From Actinocatenispora sp963805605 (GTDB lineage Bacteria; Actinomycetota; Actinomycetes; Mycobacteriales; Micromonosporaceae): a stretch of 64,000 nt of DNA. The DNA lies in NCBI GenBank assembly GCA_963805605.1, contig CAWDUX010000003.1, forward strand, positions 310,001 to 374,000, read 5' to 3'. The notes beneath the pieces are model-generated. The model made no database searches and was not told the origin of the DNA. It worked only from the letters and a program-made list of their open reading frames with translations. Below, in pieces: positions 32,942 to 43,776 of the stretch (position 1 is its first letter; each line of letters starts with the position of its first letter). The position numbers were made by a program, and so were the translations under genes.

Positions 32942-34813
32942 TCAGGTGCGCGAACTGCGTGCCCGGGACCGGCCACGCTGTTGTGCGGAGAGCACCACCT
33001 TGCGGATCCGGATCGTCTCCGGCGTGACCTCGACGCACTCGTCGCCGCGGCAGAACTCCAGTGCCTGCTCCAACGACAACTTCCGCGGCGGCACCAGCCG
33101 CTCCAGTTCGTCACCGGTGGAGGAGCGCATGTTGGTGAGCTTCTTCTCCTTGGTGATGTTGACGTCCATGTCGTCGGCTCGGGAGTTCTCCCCGACGATC
33201 ATGCCCTCGTACACCTCGGTGGTCGGCTCGACGAACAGGGTGCCGCGTTCCTGCAGGTTGTACATCGCGAAGGCGACCGCGACGCCGGCCCGGTCGGCGA
33301 CCAGGGAACCGCTGGGCCGGGTGCGCAGCTCACCGAACCACGGCTCGTAGGACTCGAACACGTGGTGGGCGATGCCGGTGCCGCGGGTCTCGGTGAGGAA
33401 CTCGGTGCGGAAGCCGATCAGACCGCGCGAGGGCACGATCCATTCCATCCGGATCCATCCCGTTCCGTGGTTGACCAGGTTCTCCATCCGGCCACGGCGC
33501 AGGTTGAGCAGCTGGGTGATCGTACCGAGGTACTCTTCCGGGCAGTCCACGGTGAGTCGCTCGGTCGGTTCGTGGGTCTTGCCGTCGATGGTGCGGGTCA
33601 CCACCTGTGGTTTGCCCACGGTCAGCTCGTAGCCCTCCCGACGCATGATCTCCACCAGGATCGCCAGTGCCAGCTCGCCGCGACCCTGCACCTCCCAGGC
33701 GTCCGGCCGTTCGGTGGGCAGTACCCGCAGCGACACGTTGCCGACGAGCTCACGGTCCAGCCGGTCCTTGACCAGCCGGGCAGTCACCTTCGAGCCCTTC
33801 ACCCGACCCACCAACGGGGAGGTGTTGGTACCGATGACCATCGAGATTGCCGGCTCGTCCACGGTGATCAACGGCAACGGCCGGGGGTCGTCCTGATCGG
33901 CCAGGGTGTCACCGATCATGATTTCGGAGATACCCGCGATCGCGATGATGTCGCCCTGCCGGGCTTCCTCGGCGGGTTTACGCTCCAGCGCCTCGGTCAT
34001 CAGCAGCTCGGAGATGCGTACCCGCTCGGTGGTGCCGTCGTGGCGGCACCAGGCCACAGCCTGGCCCTTGCGGATGGTGCCCTCGTGCACCCGGCACAGC
34101 GCGATCCGGCCCAGGAACGGCGATGCGTCCAGGTTCGTCACATGTGCCTGCAACGGCGCGCCCTCGGTGTAGGAGGGTGCCGGGATCGTCTCCAGGATGG
34201 TGCGGAACAGCGGCTCGAGGTTGGCCTCGTCGGGCTGACCACCATCGGCCGGGCGTTCCAGACTGGCGCGGCCGGACCGGGCGGAGGCGTACACGACCGG
34301 GAAGTCGATCTGGTCCTCGGTGGCGTCCAGATCGAAGAACAGCTCGTAGGTGGAGTCCAGGACTTCGGCGATCCGGGCGTCGGAACGGTCGACCTTGTTG
34401 ATCACCAGAACCACCGGCAACTTGGCGGTCAGGGCCTTACGCAGGACGAACCGGGTCTGCGGGAGCGGCCCTTCGCTGGCATCGACCAGCAGCACGACGC
34501 CGTCCACCATCGACAGCCCGCGTTCGACCTCTCCGCCGAAATCGGCGTGGCCCGGAGTATCCACGATGTTGATCGTGATGGGAGCCGAATCGTCGGGTGG
34601 CGAATAGTGCACGGCGGTGTTCTTCGCCAGGATCGTGATGCCCTTTTCCCGTTCGAGGTCCATCGAGTCCATGACCCGGTCCTCGGCCTCGTGGGCGGAC
34701 AGGTGCGCGCCGAACGCGCCGGACTGCCGGAGCATGGCGTCGACGAGAGTCGTCTTGCCGTGGTCGACGTGCGCGATGATCGCGACATTGCGGAGGTCGG
34801 TGCGAACTGCCAT
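32942..34813 (-). CDS. typA: translational GTPase TypA/BipA
   Basis: A 623-residue ribosome-associated GTPase related to EF-G. G domain motifs: AHVDHGKTT, REKGITI with the switch threonine, DTPGHADFGGEVER, NKVDRSDAR. Domains II, III and V follow, then the TypA-specific C-terminal domain, starting around SRGLIGFRTEFLTETRGTG. ATG 34813 lies behind GGGAGGAT. It assists ribosome assembly or stress responses in other bacteria. It is transcribed separately from the SxxK hydrolase gene by virtue of the strong hairpin. Confidence 0.96.
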   Translation of the reverse strand: MAVRTDLRNVAIIAHVDHGKTTLVDAMLRQSGAFGAHLSAHEAEDRVMDSMDLEREKGITILAKNTAVHYSPPDDSAPITINIVDTPGHADFGGEVERGLSMVDGVVLLVDASEGPLPQTRFVLRKALTAKLPVVLVINKVDRSDARIAEVLDSTYELFFDLDATEDQIDFPVVYASARSGRASLERPADGGQPDEANLEPLFRTILETIPAPSYTEGAPLQAHVTNLDASPFLGRIALCRVHEGTIRKGQAVAWCRHDGTTERVRISELLMTEALERKPAEEARQGDIIAIAGISEIMIGDTLADQDDPRPLPLITVDEPAISMVIGTNTSPLVGRVKGSKVTARLVKDRLDRELVGNVSLRVLPTERPDAWEVQGRGELALAILVEIMRREGYELTVGKPQVVTRTIDGKTHEPTERLTVDCPEEYLGTITQLLNLRRGRMENLVNHGTGWIRMEWIVPSRGLIGFRTEFLTETRGTGIAHHVFESYEPWFGELRTRPSGSLVADRAGVAVAFAMYNLQERGTLFVEPTTEVYEGMIVGENSRADDMDVNITKEKKLTNMRSSTGDELERLVPPRKLSLEQALEFCRGDECVEVTPETIRIRKVVLSAQQRGRSRARSSRT

Positions 34814-34956
34814 GACACCATCCTCCCGTGCCCGTCCCGGCTACCGTGCGGCGGGGACCTGCTGTGACCCCGGTCCCATCCGGCTGGCCCACCCGGGTTC
34901 GCGTACGGTGCCGGCGTGCTGACCGGCTGCGCCCGGAACGGACCTGGATCGGGTCC

Positions 34957-36561
34957 TCAGGCCGGGCAGCGTGCCGGTGGCCGGGTCACCGCCGGATCGA
35001 CCCGCAGGAGCGACATGCCCTGCGGGCCGCAGGTGACCAGCCGGGCCCCCGGATATGGCCACTGCCGGGTGTGGGCGGTGGGGCGCCAGATGATCCATTG
35101 CACCCGGTAGTGCGCCAGCAGCTGGCTGCGCTGGCGGGCGGTGGTGCTACTCCAGCCCAGGATCCGGGCCTCGTCGGCGGTACGGCGCGCCTCGTCCGGT
35201 ACGCCCGGGGAGGGCCACGGCGTCTGCACGGTGCGCAGTCCGTACACCGGGAACTGCCGGCGCACGAACCAGTAGTTGGCGACGCCCACCTCGCCGGTGG
35301 CGACATGTGCCGAGATCCAGGACATCGGCGGGTACGGCAGTTGTGCGTCGGTCGCCCGTTCGGCGTGGCTGCGACGTGCATCGCCCGGTACGGCGCGGGC
35401 GATCGCCCAGGCGTTGGCGTAACAGCCGACCAGCAGGGCGAGACAGGTCAGTGTCCCGAGGACGGTGCCACCGACCCGGACCGCCGTGCTATGTCGCTGC
35501 CGGCGGGCGGTCCATGCCTCGGCGAGCAGCACACCCAGCGCGAGCTGGCCGGGTAGCGCCACTCCCGGGCCGAGTCGGGCCAGCGACCAGGTTCGGGTGA
35601 GGTAGCCGACCGTCAGGCCGGCCGCGCACACCAGAGCCGTCCAGAACAACGGATCGCTGCGGTCGCGGCGCAGTCGCAGCAGCAGCGCGGGTGCGGTCAG
35701 CGCCAGCAGCAGGTAGTGCTGGGCCAGGTCCCGGTACAGCGGGTGGTGGATGGTGTCGAAGACCGCCTGATCGCCGAACATGGCCGGCAGGCTGATCCAT
35801 GGCCACGCGGCGGCCAGCAGACCAGAGACGAGTGAGGCGACGGCGATGATGGCGATCCGCCTGGGGGCTGCCCGCAACCGGCCCAGCAGGGTGATGCCGA
35901 CGGAGACCGCCGCGAGCACCGCGGTGAACGGGTGGATCAGCAGGATCAGGCCCGGGAGCAGGGTGAACAGCAACATCAGTCGGCGGGTGGGGAGAATGTC
36001 GAGACGTAGCGCGGCGCGCCACGTCTCGAACCAGCCGGCCGCGGCGAGAACGCTGGGCCAGGTGAAGCCGACCGTCAGGGTGCCCAGGGCAGGAAAACCT
36101 GACCAGAACCATGCGCCGGTGCCCCACAGCAGAAGCAGCAGCAGCAGGCAGTGGACGGGCGCCCACGGCGCGCTCGTCCAGGCCCGGACCAGCCGGTACC
36201 AGCTCGCCAGCAGCAGCCCCGTGCCGGCCAGGCCGGCACCGGTGAGCACCGTGAAGACCGGCAGCCCGGTCAGCCGCATGAGCCAGCCGAGCAGCATCGC
36301 CCACGGGGAGAAGTAGGCGAACGGTGCGTGTTCACCGGTCAACGGCTCCAGCGGATGCCACGGGTGCCGGGCGACCTCGGACACCGTGGCGGCGTGGATC
36401 CAACTGTCGGAAACCCACTCCCCGTGCTTGGCGGTGACAGCCAGTAGCAGCAGCAGGGCCGCGCCGAGGATCAGATAGCCGGCCAGCGCCGGGGTCGAAC
36501 GGCGGGTGGACCGGCCATTCGAAGCGACCATGGGCGCGGCAGTGGGTGGTGGCGATGTCAC
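34957..36561 (-). CDS. polytopic membrane protein, possibly GT-C type glycosyltransferase-like
   Basis: A protein of about 534 residues with roughly 11-13 hydrophobic helices, a first loop containing SDSWIHAATVSEVARHPWHPLEPLTGEHAPF and a soluble C-terminal tail of about 130 residues (MSWISAHVATGEVGVANYWFV). An acidic first loop after helix one is typical of GT-C enzymes using lipid-linked sugars, but I do not recognise a named family. The GTG at 36561 is supported by a TAGGGT -10 that ends 7 nt upstream; the ATG at 36531 is the alternative. Confidence 0.75.
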   Translation of the reverse strand: MTSPPPTAAPMVASNGRSTRRSTPALAGYLILGAALLLLLAVTAKHGEWVSDSWIHAATVSEVARHPWHPLEPLTGEHAPFAYFSPWAMLLGWLMRLTGLPVFTVLTGAGLAGTGLLLASWYRLVRAWTSAPWAPVHCLLLLLLLWGTGAWFWSGFPALGTLTVGFTWPSVLAAAGWFETWRAALRLDILPTRRLMLLFTLLPGLILLIHPFTAVLAAVSVGITLLGRLRAAPRRIAIIAVASLVSGLLAAAWPWISLPAMFGDQAVFDTIHHPLYRDLAQHYLLLALTAPALLLRLRRDRSDPLFWTALVCAAGLTVGYLTRTWSLARLGPGVALPGQLALGVLLAEAWTARRQRHSTAVRVGGTVLGTLTCLALLVGCYANAWAIARAVPGDARRSHAERATDAQLPYPPMSWISAHVATGEVGVANYWFVRRQFPVYGLRTVQTPWPSPGVPDEARRTADEARILGWSSTTARQRSQLLAHYRVQWIIWRPTAHTRQWPYPGARLVTCGPQGMSLLRVDPAVTRPPARCPA

Positions 36562-36568
36562 GGCCGAG

Positions 36569-36574
36569 ACCCTA
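36569..36574 (-). promoter_or_regulatory. -10 element, leaderless start of the membrane protein
   Basis: Minus-strand TAGGGT is followed by 7 nt and GTG 36561. Confidence 0.45.
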
Positions 36575-36599
36575 CGGCACGCCGTGCGCACCCCAACGC

Positions 36600-36770
36600 A
36601 TATGGACGGTAAGTATTTCTTAGCTTATGTCCTGCTACTTCTACTCCGTTAACGCCATACTTGCCGTGGCTCGTATTAATTATCCCATTCCTCCTCGGAC
36701 TCCCTCACCGAGGTGCCTTGATGCGGGTCGCCTCAGCGGGCGCGTCACCCCGGACGCACCCCCTCTACCC
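36600..36770. promoter_or_regulatory. AT-rich promoter region and leader of the secreted protease
   Basis: Bases 36600-36690 are far richer in A and T than the rest of the window (AAGTATTTCTTAGCTTATG, CGTTAACG palindrome, GTATTAATTATC). TTGCCG at 36661 is a possible -35. Further down, CCTCGG (36693-36698) and CCGAGG (36708-36713) can form a small leader hairpin. Such islands in high-GC genomes are typical of regulated promoters and Lsr2 binding. Confidence 0.45.
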
Positions 36771-36780
36771 GGGAGGCTCC

Positions 36781-37833
36781 ATGAGACTCACCAGGTTCTC
36801 GTTCCGTCGTGCGGGCATCGCGGCAGTGGCCCTCGCTGCCGGTGCGCTGGTGGCCGCCGCACCCGCACAGGCTGCGCCGAGCGTGCCGGCCGGCGCCCAG
36901 GCCGCCGTTGCGCACTCGCTGGCCGGTCAACTCGGTGACCGCACCGCAGGCAGTTACCTGGACAAGGCCACCGGCCACGTCGTGGTGACCGTCTCGGACG
37001 CGGACGCCGCGCGGACCGTACGGGCCGCTGGGCTGACCGCCAAGCTGGTCCGCCACAGCGCCACCGAACTGGGCGCCGCCACCACGGGGCTCAACACTTC
37101 GGCCCGCATCCCCGGCACGTCCTGGGCCGTGGACCCGGAGAGCAACCAGGTCGTCGTGTCCGCCGACCCCAGTGTCACCCCGGCCCAGCTGCGTCAGGTC
37201 ACCTCGGTCGCGGCCCACTACGGTGACGCCGTACGGGTCCAGCGCATCGCCGGTGAACTGCACACCCGCATCGCCGGTGGCGATGCGATCTACGGCGGTC
37301 AGTACCGCTGCTCGCTCGGCTTCAACGTCCGCAGTGGCAGCACGTACTACTTCCTGACCGCCGGGCACTGCGGCAACATCGCCAGCACCTGGTACAGCAA
37401 CAGTTCGCACACCTCGGTACTGGGCAACACCGCGGACTCCTACTTCCCGTACAACGACTTCGCCATCGTCCAGTACACCAACGGCAGCACGCCTCCCGGC
37501 ACGGTCGACCTGTACAGCGGCTCGCAGGACATCACCGGAGCGGGCAACGCCTACGTCGGTGAGTCGGTCAAGCGCAGCGGCAGCACCACGCACGTGCACA
37601 GCGGCACGGTCACCGCGCTCAACGCCACGGTGAACTACTCCGAGGGCACCGTGTACGGCATGATCCAGACCACCGTCTGCGCCGAGGGTGGCGACAGCGG
37701 CGGCTCGCTGTTCGCCGGTAGTACCGCGCTGGGCCTGACCTCCGGTGGTAGCGGCAACTGCTCCTCCGGCGGCACCACGTTCTTCCAGCCGGTCACCGAG
37801 GCGCTCAGCTACTACGGCGTGAGCGTCTACTAG
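36781..37833 (+). CDS. secreted S1 family serine protease (streptogrisin/alpha-lytic type)
   Basis: A 350-residue preproprotein. ATG 36781 follows GGGAGG. A signal peptide ends near APAQA-AP. A propeptide of roughly 130 residues follows, and the mature enzyme probably starts at I164 (IAGGDAIYGG), leaving 187 residues, the usual mature size. Catalytic triad: H196 in TAGHC, D226 in NDFAIV and S306 in GDSGGS. Cysteines pair as expected around YRCS/GHC and TTVC/NCSSG. It acts outside the cell in protein degradation. The upstream region is an AT-rich island; a hairpin follows the stop. Confidence 0.94.
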   Translation: MRLTRFSFRRAGIAAVALAAGALVAAAPAQAAPSVPAGAQAAVAHSLAGQLGDRTAGSYLDKATGHVVVTVSDADAARTVRAAGLTAKLVRHSATELGAATTGLNTSARIPGTSWAVDPESNQVVVSADPSVTPAQLRQVTSVAAHYGDAVRVQRIAGELHTRIAGGDAIYGGQYRCSLGFNVRSGSTYYFLTAGHCGNIASTWYSNSSHTSVLGNTADSYFPYNDFAIVQYTNGSTPPGTVDLYSGSQDITGAGNAYVGESVKRSGSTTHVHSGTVTALNATVNYSEGTVYGMIQTTVCAEGGDSGGSLFAGSTALGLTSGGSGNCSSGGTTFFQPVTEALSYYGVSVY

Positions 37834-37840
37834 AACACCG

Positions 37841-37859
37841 CCTCCGGGATCACCGGAGG
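37841..37859 (+). terminator. protease gene terminator hairpin
   Basis: CCTCCGG-GATCA-CCGGAGG, 7 bp after the stop, without a T tract. Confidence 0.6.
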
Positions 37860-37884
37860 AACAACTGAATGATCCACACAGCGA

Positions 37885-37915
37885 CAGGGCCTCATCCGGT
37901 CAGGATGGGGCCCTG
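37885..37915. terminator. second hairpin between convergent genes
   Basis: CAGGGCC and GGCCCTG pair, with ATCC/GGAT inside. It lies between the protease and the metallo-hydrolase stops and could serve either strand. Confidence 0.5.
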
Positions 37916-37924
37916 CCCTGACTC

Positions 37925-38572
37925 CTACCAGCCGCGTTGGCGCCACTGCGCCAGCTGGGGACGCTCGCCACCGAGCGTGGTGTCGTCGCCATGCCCCGGG
38001 TACACCCAGGTGTCGTCCGGCAGGATGTCGAAGATCTTCGTCTCCAGATCGTGCATCAGACTGGCGAAGTCGGTGGGGCTGGTGGTGCGACCGGGGCCAC
38101 CCGGGAACAGGGAGTCACCGGTAAACAGGTGCGGATGTCCGGTCGGATCGTTGTAGAGCAGGGCGATGGAGCCCGGTGTGTGGCCCACCAGTTGGATCAC
38201 CTTCAGACCGCAGTCACCCACCGGCACCGATGCTCCGTCGTGCAGTCCCTCGGTGGCCACCGGCAGCTCCGGCGCGTCCACCCGGCCGGCGAGCGACCTG
38301 GCCCCGGTCGCCTTGACGAGAGCCACCAACGACTGCCAGTGGTCGCCGTGCCGATGGGTGGTCACCACCGTGTGCAGTTCGCCGTCGATGAGGTCCAGGA
38401 GCCGGTCGGTGTCGTTCGCCGCGTCGAGGAGCATCTGGTCCCCGGTGGCGCGACAACGCAGCAGGTAGGCGTTGTTGTCCATCGGTCCGACAGAGATCTT
38501 GGTGATGGACAGTCGGTCCAGCGAGCGGGTGGCTGGGGGTCCGCCCGGGCTGACCTTCCCGGTGTAGATCAT
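37925..38572 (-). CDS. metallo-beta-lactamase fold hydrolase (glyoxalase II-like)
   Basis: A 215-residue protein with the metal motif THRHGDHW, later metal ligands in GHTPGS and FTGDSLF, and a last His in YPGHGDDT. The compact size resembles small hydroxyacylglutathione-hydrolase-like enzymes; in actinobacteria the thiol substrate would more likely be a mycothiol or other thioester, which is inference. ATG 38572 is supported by a TAGTCT -10 ending 7 nt upstream. Confidence 0.87.
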   Translation of the reverse strand: MIYTGKVSPGGPPATRSLDRLSITKISVGPMDNNAYLLRCRATGDQMLLDAANDTDRLLDLIDGELHTVVTTHRHGDHWQSLVALVKATGARSLAGRVDAPELPVATEGLHDGASVPVGDCGLKVIQLVGHTPGSIALLYNDPTGHPHLFTGDSLFPGGPGRTTSPTDFASLMHDLETKIFDILPDDTWVYPGHGDDTTLGGERPQLAQWRQRGW

Positions 38573-38579
38573 GGTCCGG

Positions 38580-38585
38580 AGACTA
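38580..38585 (-). promoter_or_regulatory. -10 element, leaderless start of the metallo-hydrolase
   Basis: Minus-strand TAGTCT is followed by 7 nt and ATG 38572. Confidence 0.5.
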
Positions 38586-38881
38586 CTTCGGGGTACGGGC
38601 TGTGTGGGTGCACCATCTCCGATGGTCTCGCGGTAGCGCGTCGTTCGCCCTTGTCGATCGGGCCGCAGCGCGGACGATATTGACTGGTGCCGGGTCCGCT
38701 CGGATCGTAGTGTCTGCGGTGAGGCAGGTTCGCGAGTACGAGCGTCCGGGGAGGTGACGGTGCGAGACGGTCACTGCGGTCGGGCGCGCCGTTCGACCAT
38801 AACCCCGCGGGGGTCCGCCTGAACCTTCCGCCGCTGGCCCACCTGCGGCCCGGCAGACGGACACCCGCTCGACAGGCAAGG
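38586..38881. other. intergenic region between divergent genes
   Basis: The gap of about 300 bp contains TTGACT at 38680-38685, a good -35 for rsgA, with only a poor -10 (TCGTAG) at suitable distance. No coding sequence or hairpin was recognised. Confidence 0.35.
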
Positions 38882-39976
38882 GTGTCGTACTTCATGTCGA
38901 TCGATCTCGGTGCCCTCGGATGGGACGCCGACCGCGCCGGACAGTTCGCTACGTACGGACGCTCCGGCTGCCGCCCCGGTCGGGTGAGTCGCGTGGACCG
39001 CGGCATCTACCCGGTACTGACCGCCGAGGGCACGGTACGGGCGAGCGCCGCGGGCCGGCTGCTCGGTGACGCGGCCCGCGATCTGCTGCGGCTACCGGTG
39101 GCCGGTGACTGGGTGGCGGTGCGCGACTGGCCGGATGGCCGCAGCACCGTGGAGACCGTGCTCCCGCGACGTACGGTGGTCATCCGGCAGGGCGCAGGGC
39201 GCGACTCGCTGGGCCAACTGCTGGCCGCGAACGTGGACACCGCCGCGGTGGTGGAGCCGCTGGATCCGGTACCGGACCCGGCGCGGGTGGAGCGGCTGCT
39301 CGCACTGGTGTGGGAGTCGGGCGCGACGCCGGTGCTGATCCTCACCAAAGCCGACATGGTGGCCGATCCGGCGGCCCTGGCCGAACAGTTCGCGGCGGTG
39401 GCTCCGGGTGTCGCGGTATTTGCGGTGTGCGGCACCGACCCGCAGTCCCTGCGACGGTTGGCCGGTTATGTCACGGCAGGGCAGACTCTCGGCCTGTTCG
39501 GTACCTCCGGAGTGGGGAAATCGACCTTGGTGAACACCCTGGTGGGCACGAGCGTGCTGGCCACCCGGGCGCTCCGGGCCGACGGTCGGGGCCGGCACAC
39601 CACCACCTACCGGGCGCTGGTCCCGGTGCCGGGCGGTGGGGCCGTGCTCGACATTCCCGGGCTTCGCTCGGTTGGCCTGGACGACTCCGCCGAAGGACTC
39701 GACCGCACCTTCGCAGACGTACTGGAACTGGCCGGGCACTGCCGGTTCACCGACTGCCGGCACGACACCGAACCGGACTGCGCGGTACGGGCCGCACTCG
39801 AGGAGGGATCTCTGTCGCCGCGCCGGCTGGCGAGCTGGCACAAGCTGCAGGCGGAGCTGCGCTGGCAGGCTGGTCGGCGCCGGTCCCGTCTGGCTGCCAC
39901 CGAACGGTCGGAGGGCCGGGGCGCCCGTTCGTGGGCACACCGGCGCGCCGACCGGCGGGGGCTCTCCGGTAGCTGA
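38882..39976 (+). CDS. rsgA: ribosome small-subunit-dependent GTPase A
   Basis: A 364-residue circularly permuted GTPase that helps 30S maturation. An OB-fold N-terminal domain (VAGDWVAVRD) is followed by motifs in the permuted order: G4 LTKADMV, then G1 GTSGVGKST, G2 region GRHTTTYRAL and G3 DIPGLRS. A zinc site CRFTDCRHDTEPDC ends the protein. It starts at GTG 38882; ATG 38894 is an alternative. It is the gene before the SOS box and hairpin that precede uvrA. Confidence 0.93.
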   Translation: MSYFMSIDLGALGWDADRAGQFATYGRSGCRPGRVSRVDRGIYPVLTAEGTVRASAAGRLLGDAARDLLRLPVAGDWVAVRDWPDGRSTVETVLPRRTVVIRQGAGRDSLGQLLAANVDTAAVVEPLDPVPDPARVERLLALVWESGATPVLILTKADMVADPAALAEQFAAVAPGVAVFAVCGTDPQSLRRLAGYVTAGQTLGLFGTSGVGKSTLVNTLVGTSVLATRALRADGRGRHTTTYRALVPVPGGGAVLDIPGLRSVGLDDSAEGLDRTFADVLELAGHCRFTDCRHDTEPDCAVRAALEEGSLSPRRLASWHKLQAELRWQAGRRRSRLAATERSEGRGARSWAHRRADRRGLSGS

Positions 39977-40018
39977 CCGGCGGCCGCGGTGAGCGCCCGG
40001 GTAGCAGCGGCGTACAGC

Positions 40019-40034
40019 TCGAACATGTGTTTGA
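40019..40034. promoter_or_regulatory. LexA SOS box upstream of uvrA
   Basis: TCGAAC-ATGT-GTTTGA matches the actinobacterial/Gram-positive SOS consensus TCGAAC-n4-GTTCGA at 11 of 12 defined positions. It lies 340 bp before the uvrA GTG and 42 bp after rsgA. LexA binding here would make uvrA damage-inducible. Confidence 0.75.
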
Positions 40035-40048
40035 ATGCACCAGGACGT

Positions 40049-40089
40049 CGACGACGTCGCCGGTGGCCACCGCACCGGCGACGTCGTCG
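40049..40089 (+). terminator. 17-bp perfect hairpin between the SOS box and uvrA
   Basis: CGACGACGTCGCCGGTG (40049-40065) pairs with 40073-40089 across a 7-nt loop. It could end rsgA transcription, but it lies downstream of the SOS box, so it would also be in the leader of any transcript started there. The remaining bases to 40373 show no gene; the uvrA frame stays open through them by chance. Confidence 0.65.
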
Positions 40090-40373
40090 TACCCGGACCT
40101 GGGCCGGGGAGAATGTCAGAGGGCGCGGATACAGTGGCGGCCTGGTGTGTCTACCCGGCCGCGACGGTGAACCGCGCTGCGACGGCGACGTGCGACCGCA
40201 CAGAACTGGACGTGCGAGCGCACCGAACCGGTCACCGCACCATCAATCCGACCGTTGATACCTGTGCGGGGATCTCGCGTGGTGGAGCCGCGCCGGTCGA
40301 CGGCGTGCGACGGGGTGGGCAGCGTAGTGGGGGCGTCGGGTGCCGGCCCGGCGGAAGCGGAGAGCGGGAGACA

Positions 40374-43307
<2,934 letters not shown>

Positions 43308-43330
43308 TTGCGCCGATCGCGCGCACCATC

Positions 43331-43350
43331 ATCCGACGCTGCTGTCGGAT
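43331..43350 (+). terminator. short hairpin after uvrA
   Basis: ATCCGAC-GCTGCT-GTCGGAT, 23 bp after the stop, without a T tract. Confidence 0.5.
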
Positions 43351-43361
43351 AGCGTCGTCTG

Positions 43362-43412
43362 TTCCCTACCGGGAGCTCAGCTGCCTGCCCGGTACCTGCT
43401 CCCGGTAGGGAA
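43362..43412. repeat. 15-bp perfect inverted repeat with a 21-nt spacer
   Basis: TTCCCTACCGGGAGC (43362-43376) and its exact complement (43398-43412). It lies between uvrA and the cytochrome gene. It could be a terminator, an operator or a mobile-element trace; no transposase is nearby. Confidence 0.85.
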
Positions 43413-43425
43413 GCCCAATGCGGAG

Positions 43426-43449
43426 AGTTTCATTATAAGAAACTTTTAT
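43426..43449. promoter_or_regulatory. AT-rich dyad AGTTTC-ATTATAA-GAAACT
   Basis: Six-bp arms with an AT-only loop and a following TTTTAT, in an otherwise very GC-rich region. It may be a terminator with a T tract for uvrA, or a promoter (TATAAG) with operator for the redox genes. Bases 43450-43776 hold no recognisable gene; the upstream extension of the cytochrome frame is Arg-rich and unlikely. Confidence 0.45.
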
Positions 43450-43776
43450 CGACGCAGAGTGGTGAAGGGCACCGCGCTCCTCCCTTTACACGTGGCGGCA
43501 CCCGGGCGAGACTTCGTATCGATCGGCGCCAATGCCTTGGGTTCCGGTCGGTCGTGCTCTGGTCCTCGTGGAGGTGATCGAAAGCGCAGGTTGCGCGCCA
43601 CTCGGGCCGGCTGTTCGTGCCCCTGGGGGCTCGACGGCGCGGCCGAGATCAGTGTCCTTGTCCGGCTGGCCGAGAGGGCCGCCGGTGTGAGATCACGACC
43701 CCGAGGTCGCCCATGTCGTCCAGTCAGGGTCCGAGCAGCACTCCGGGTATGTCGGTGTGCATGGAGGCGCAGGAAC

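Noticed and set aside
40035..40373. Upstream extension of uvrA to an ATG at 40035
   Set aside because: The extra 113 residues are unlike any UvrA, cross a 17-bp hairpin, and the GTG at 40374 gives the universal N-terminus.
43459..43776. Upstream extension of the cytochrome gene
   Set aside because: The extension is Arg/Cys-rich without family features; ATG 43777 has a Shine-Dalgarno and precedes the first helix properly.
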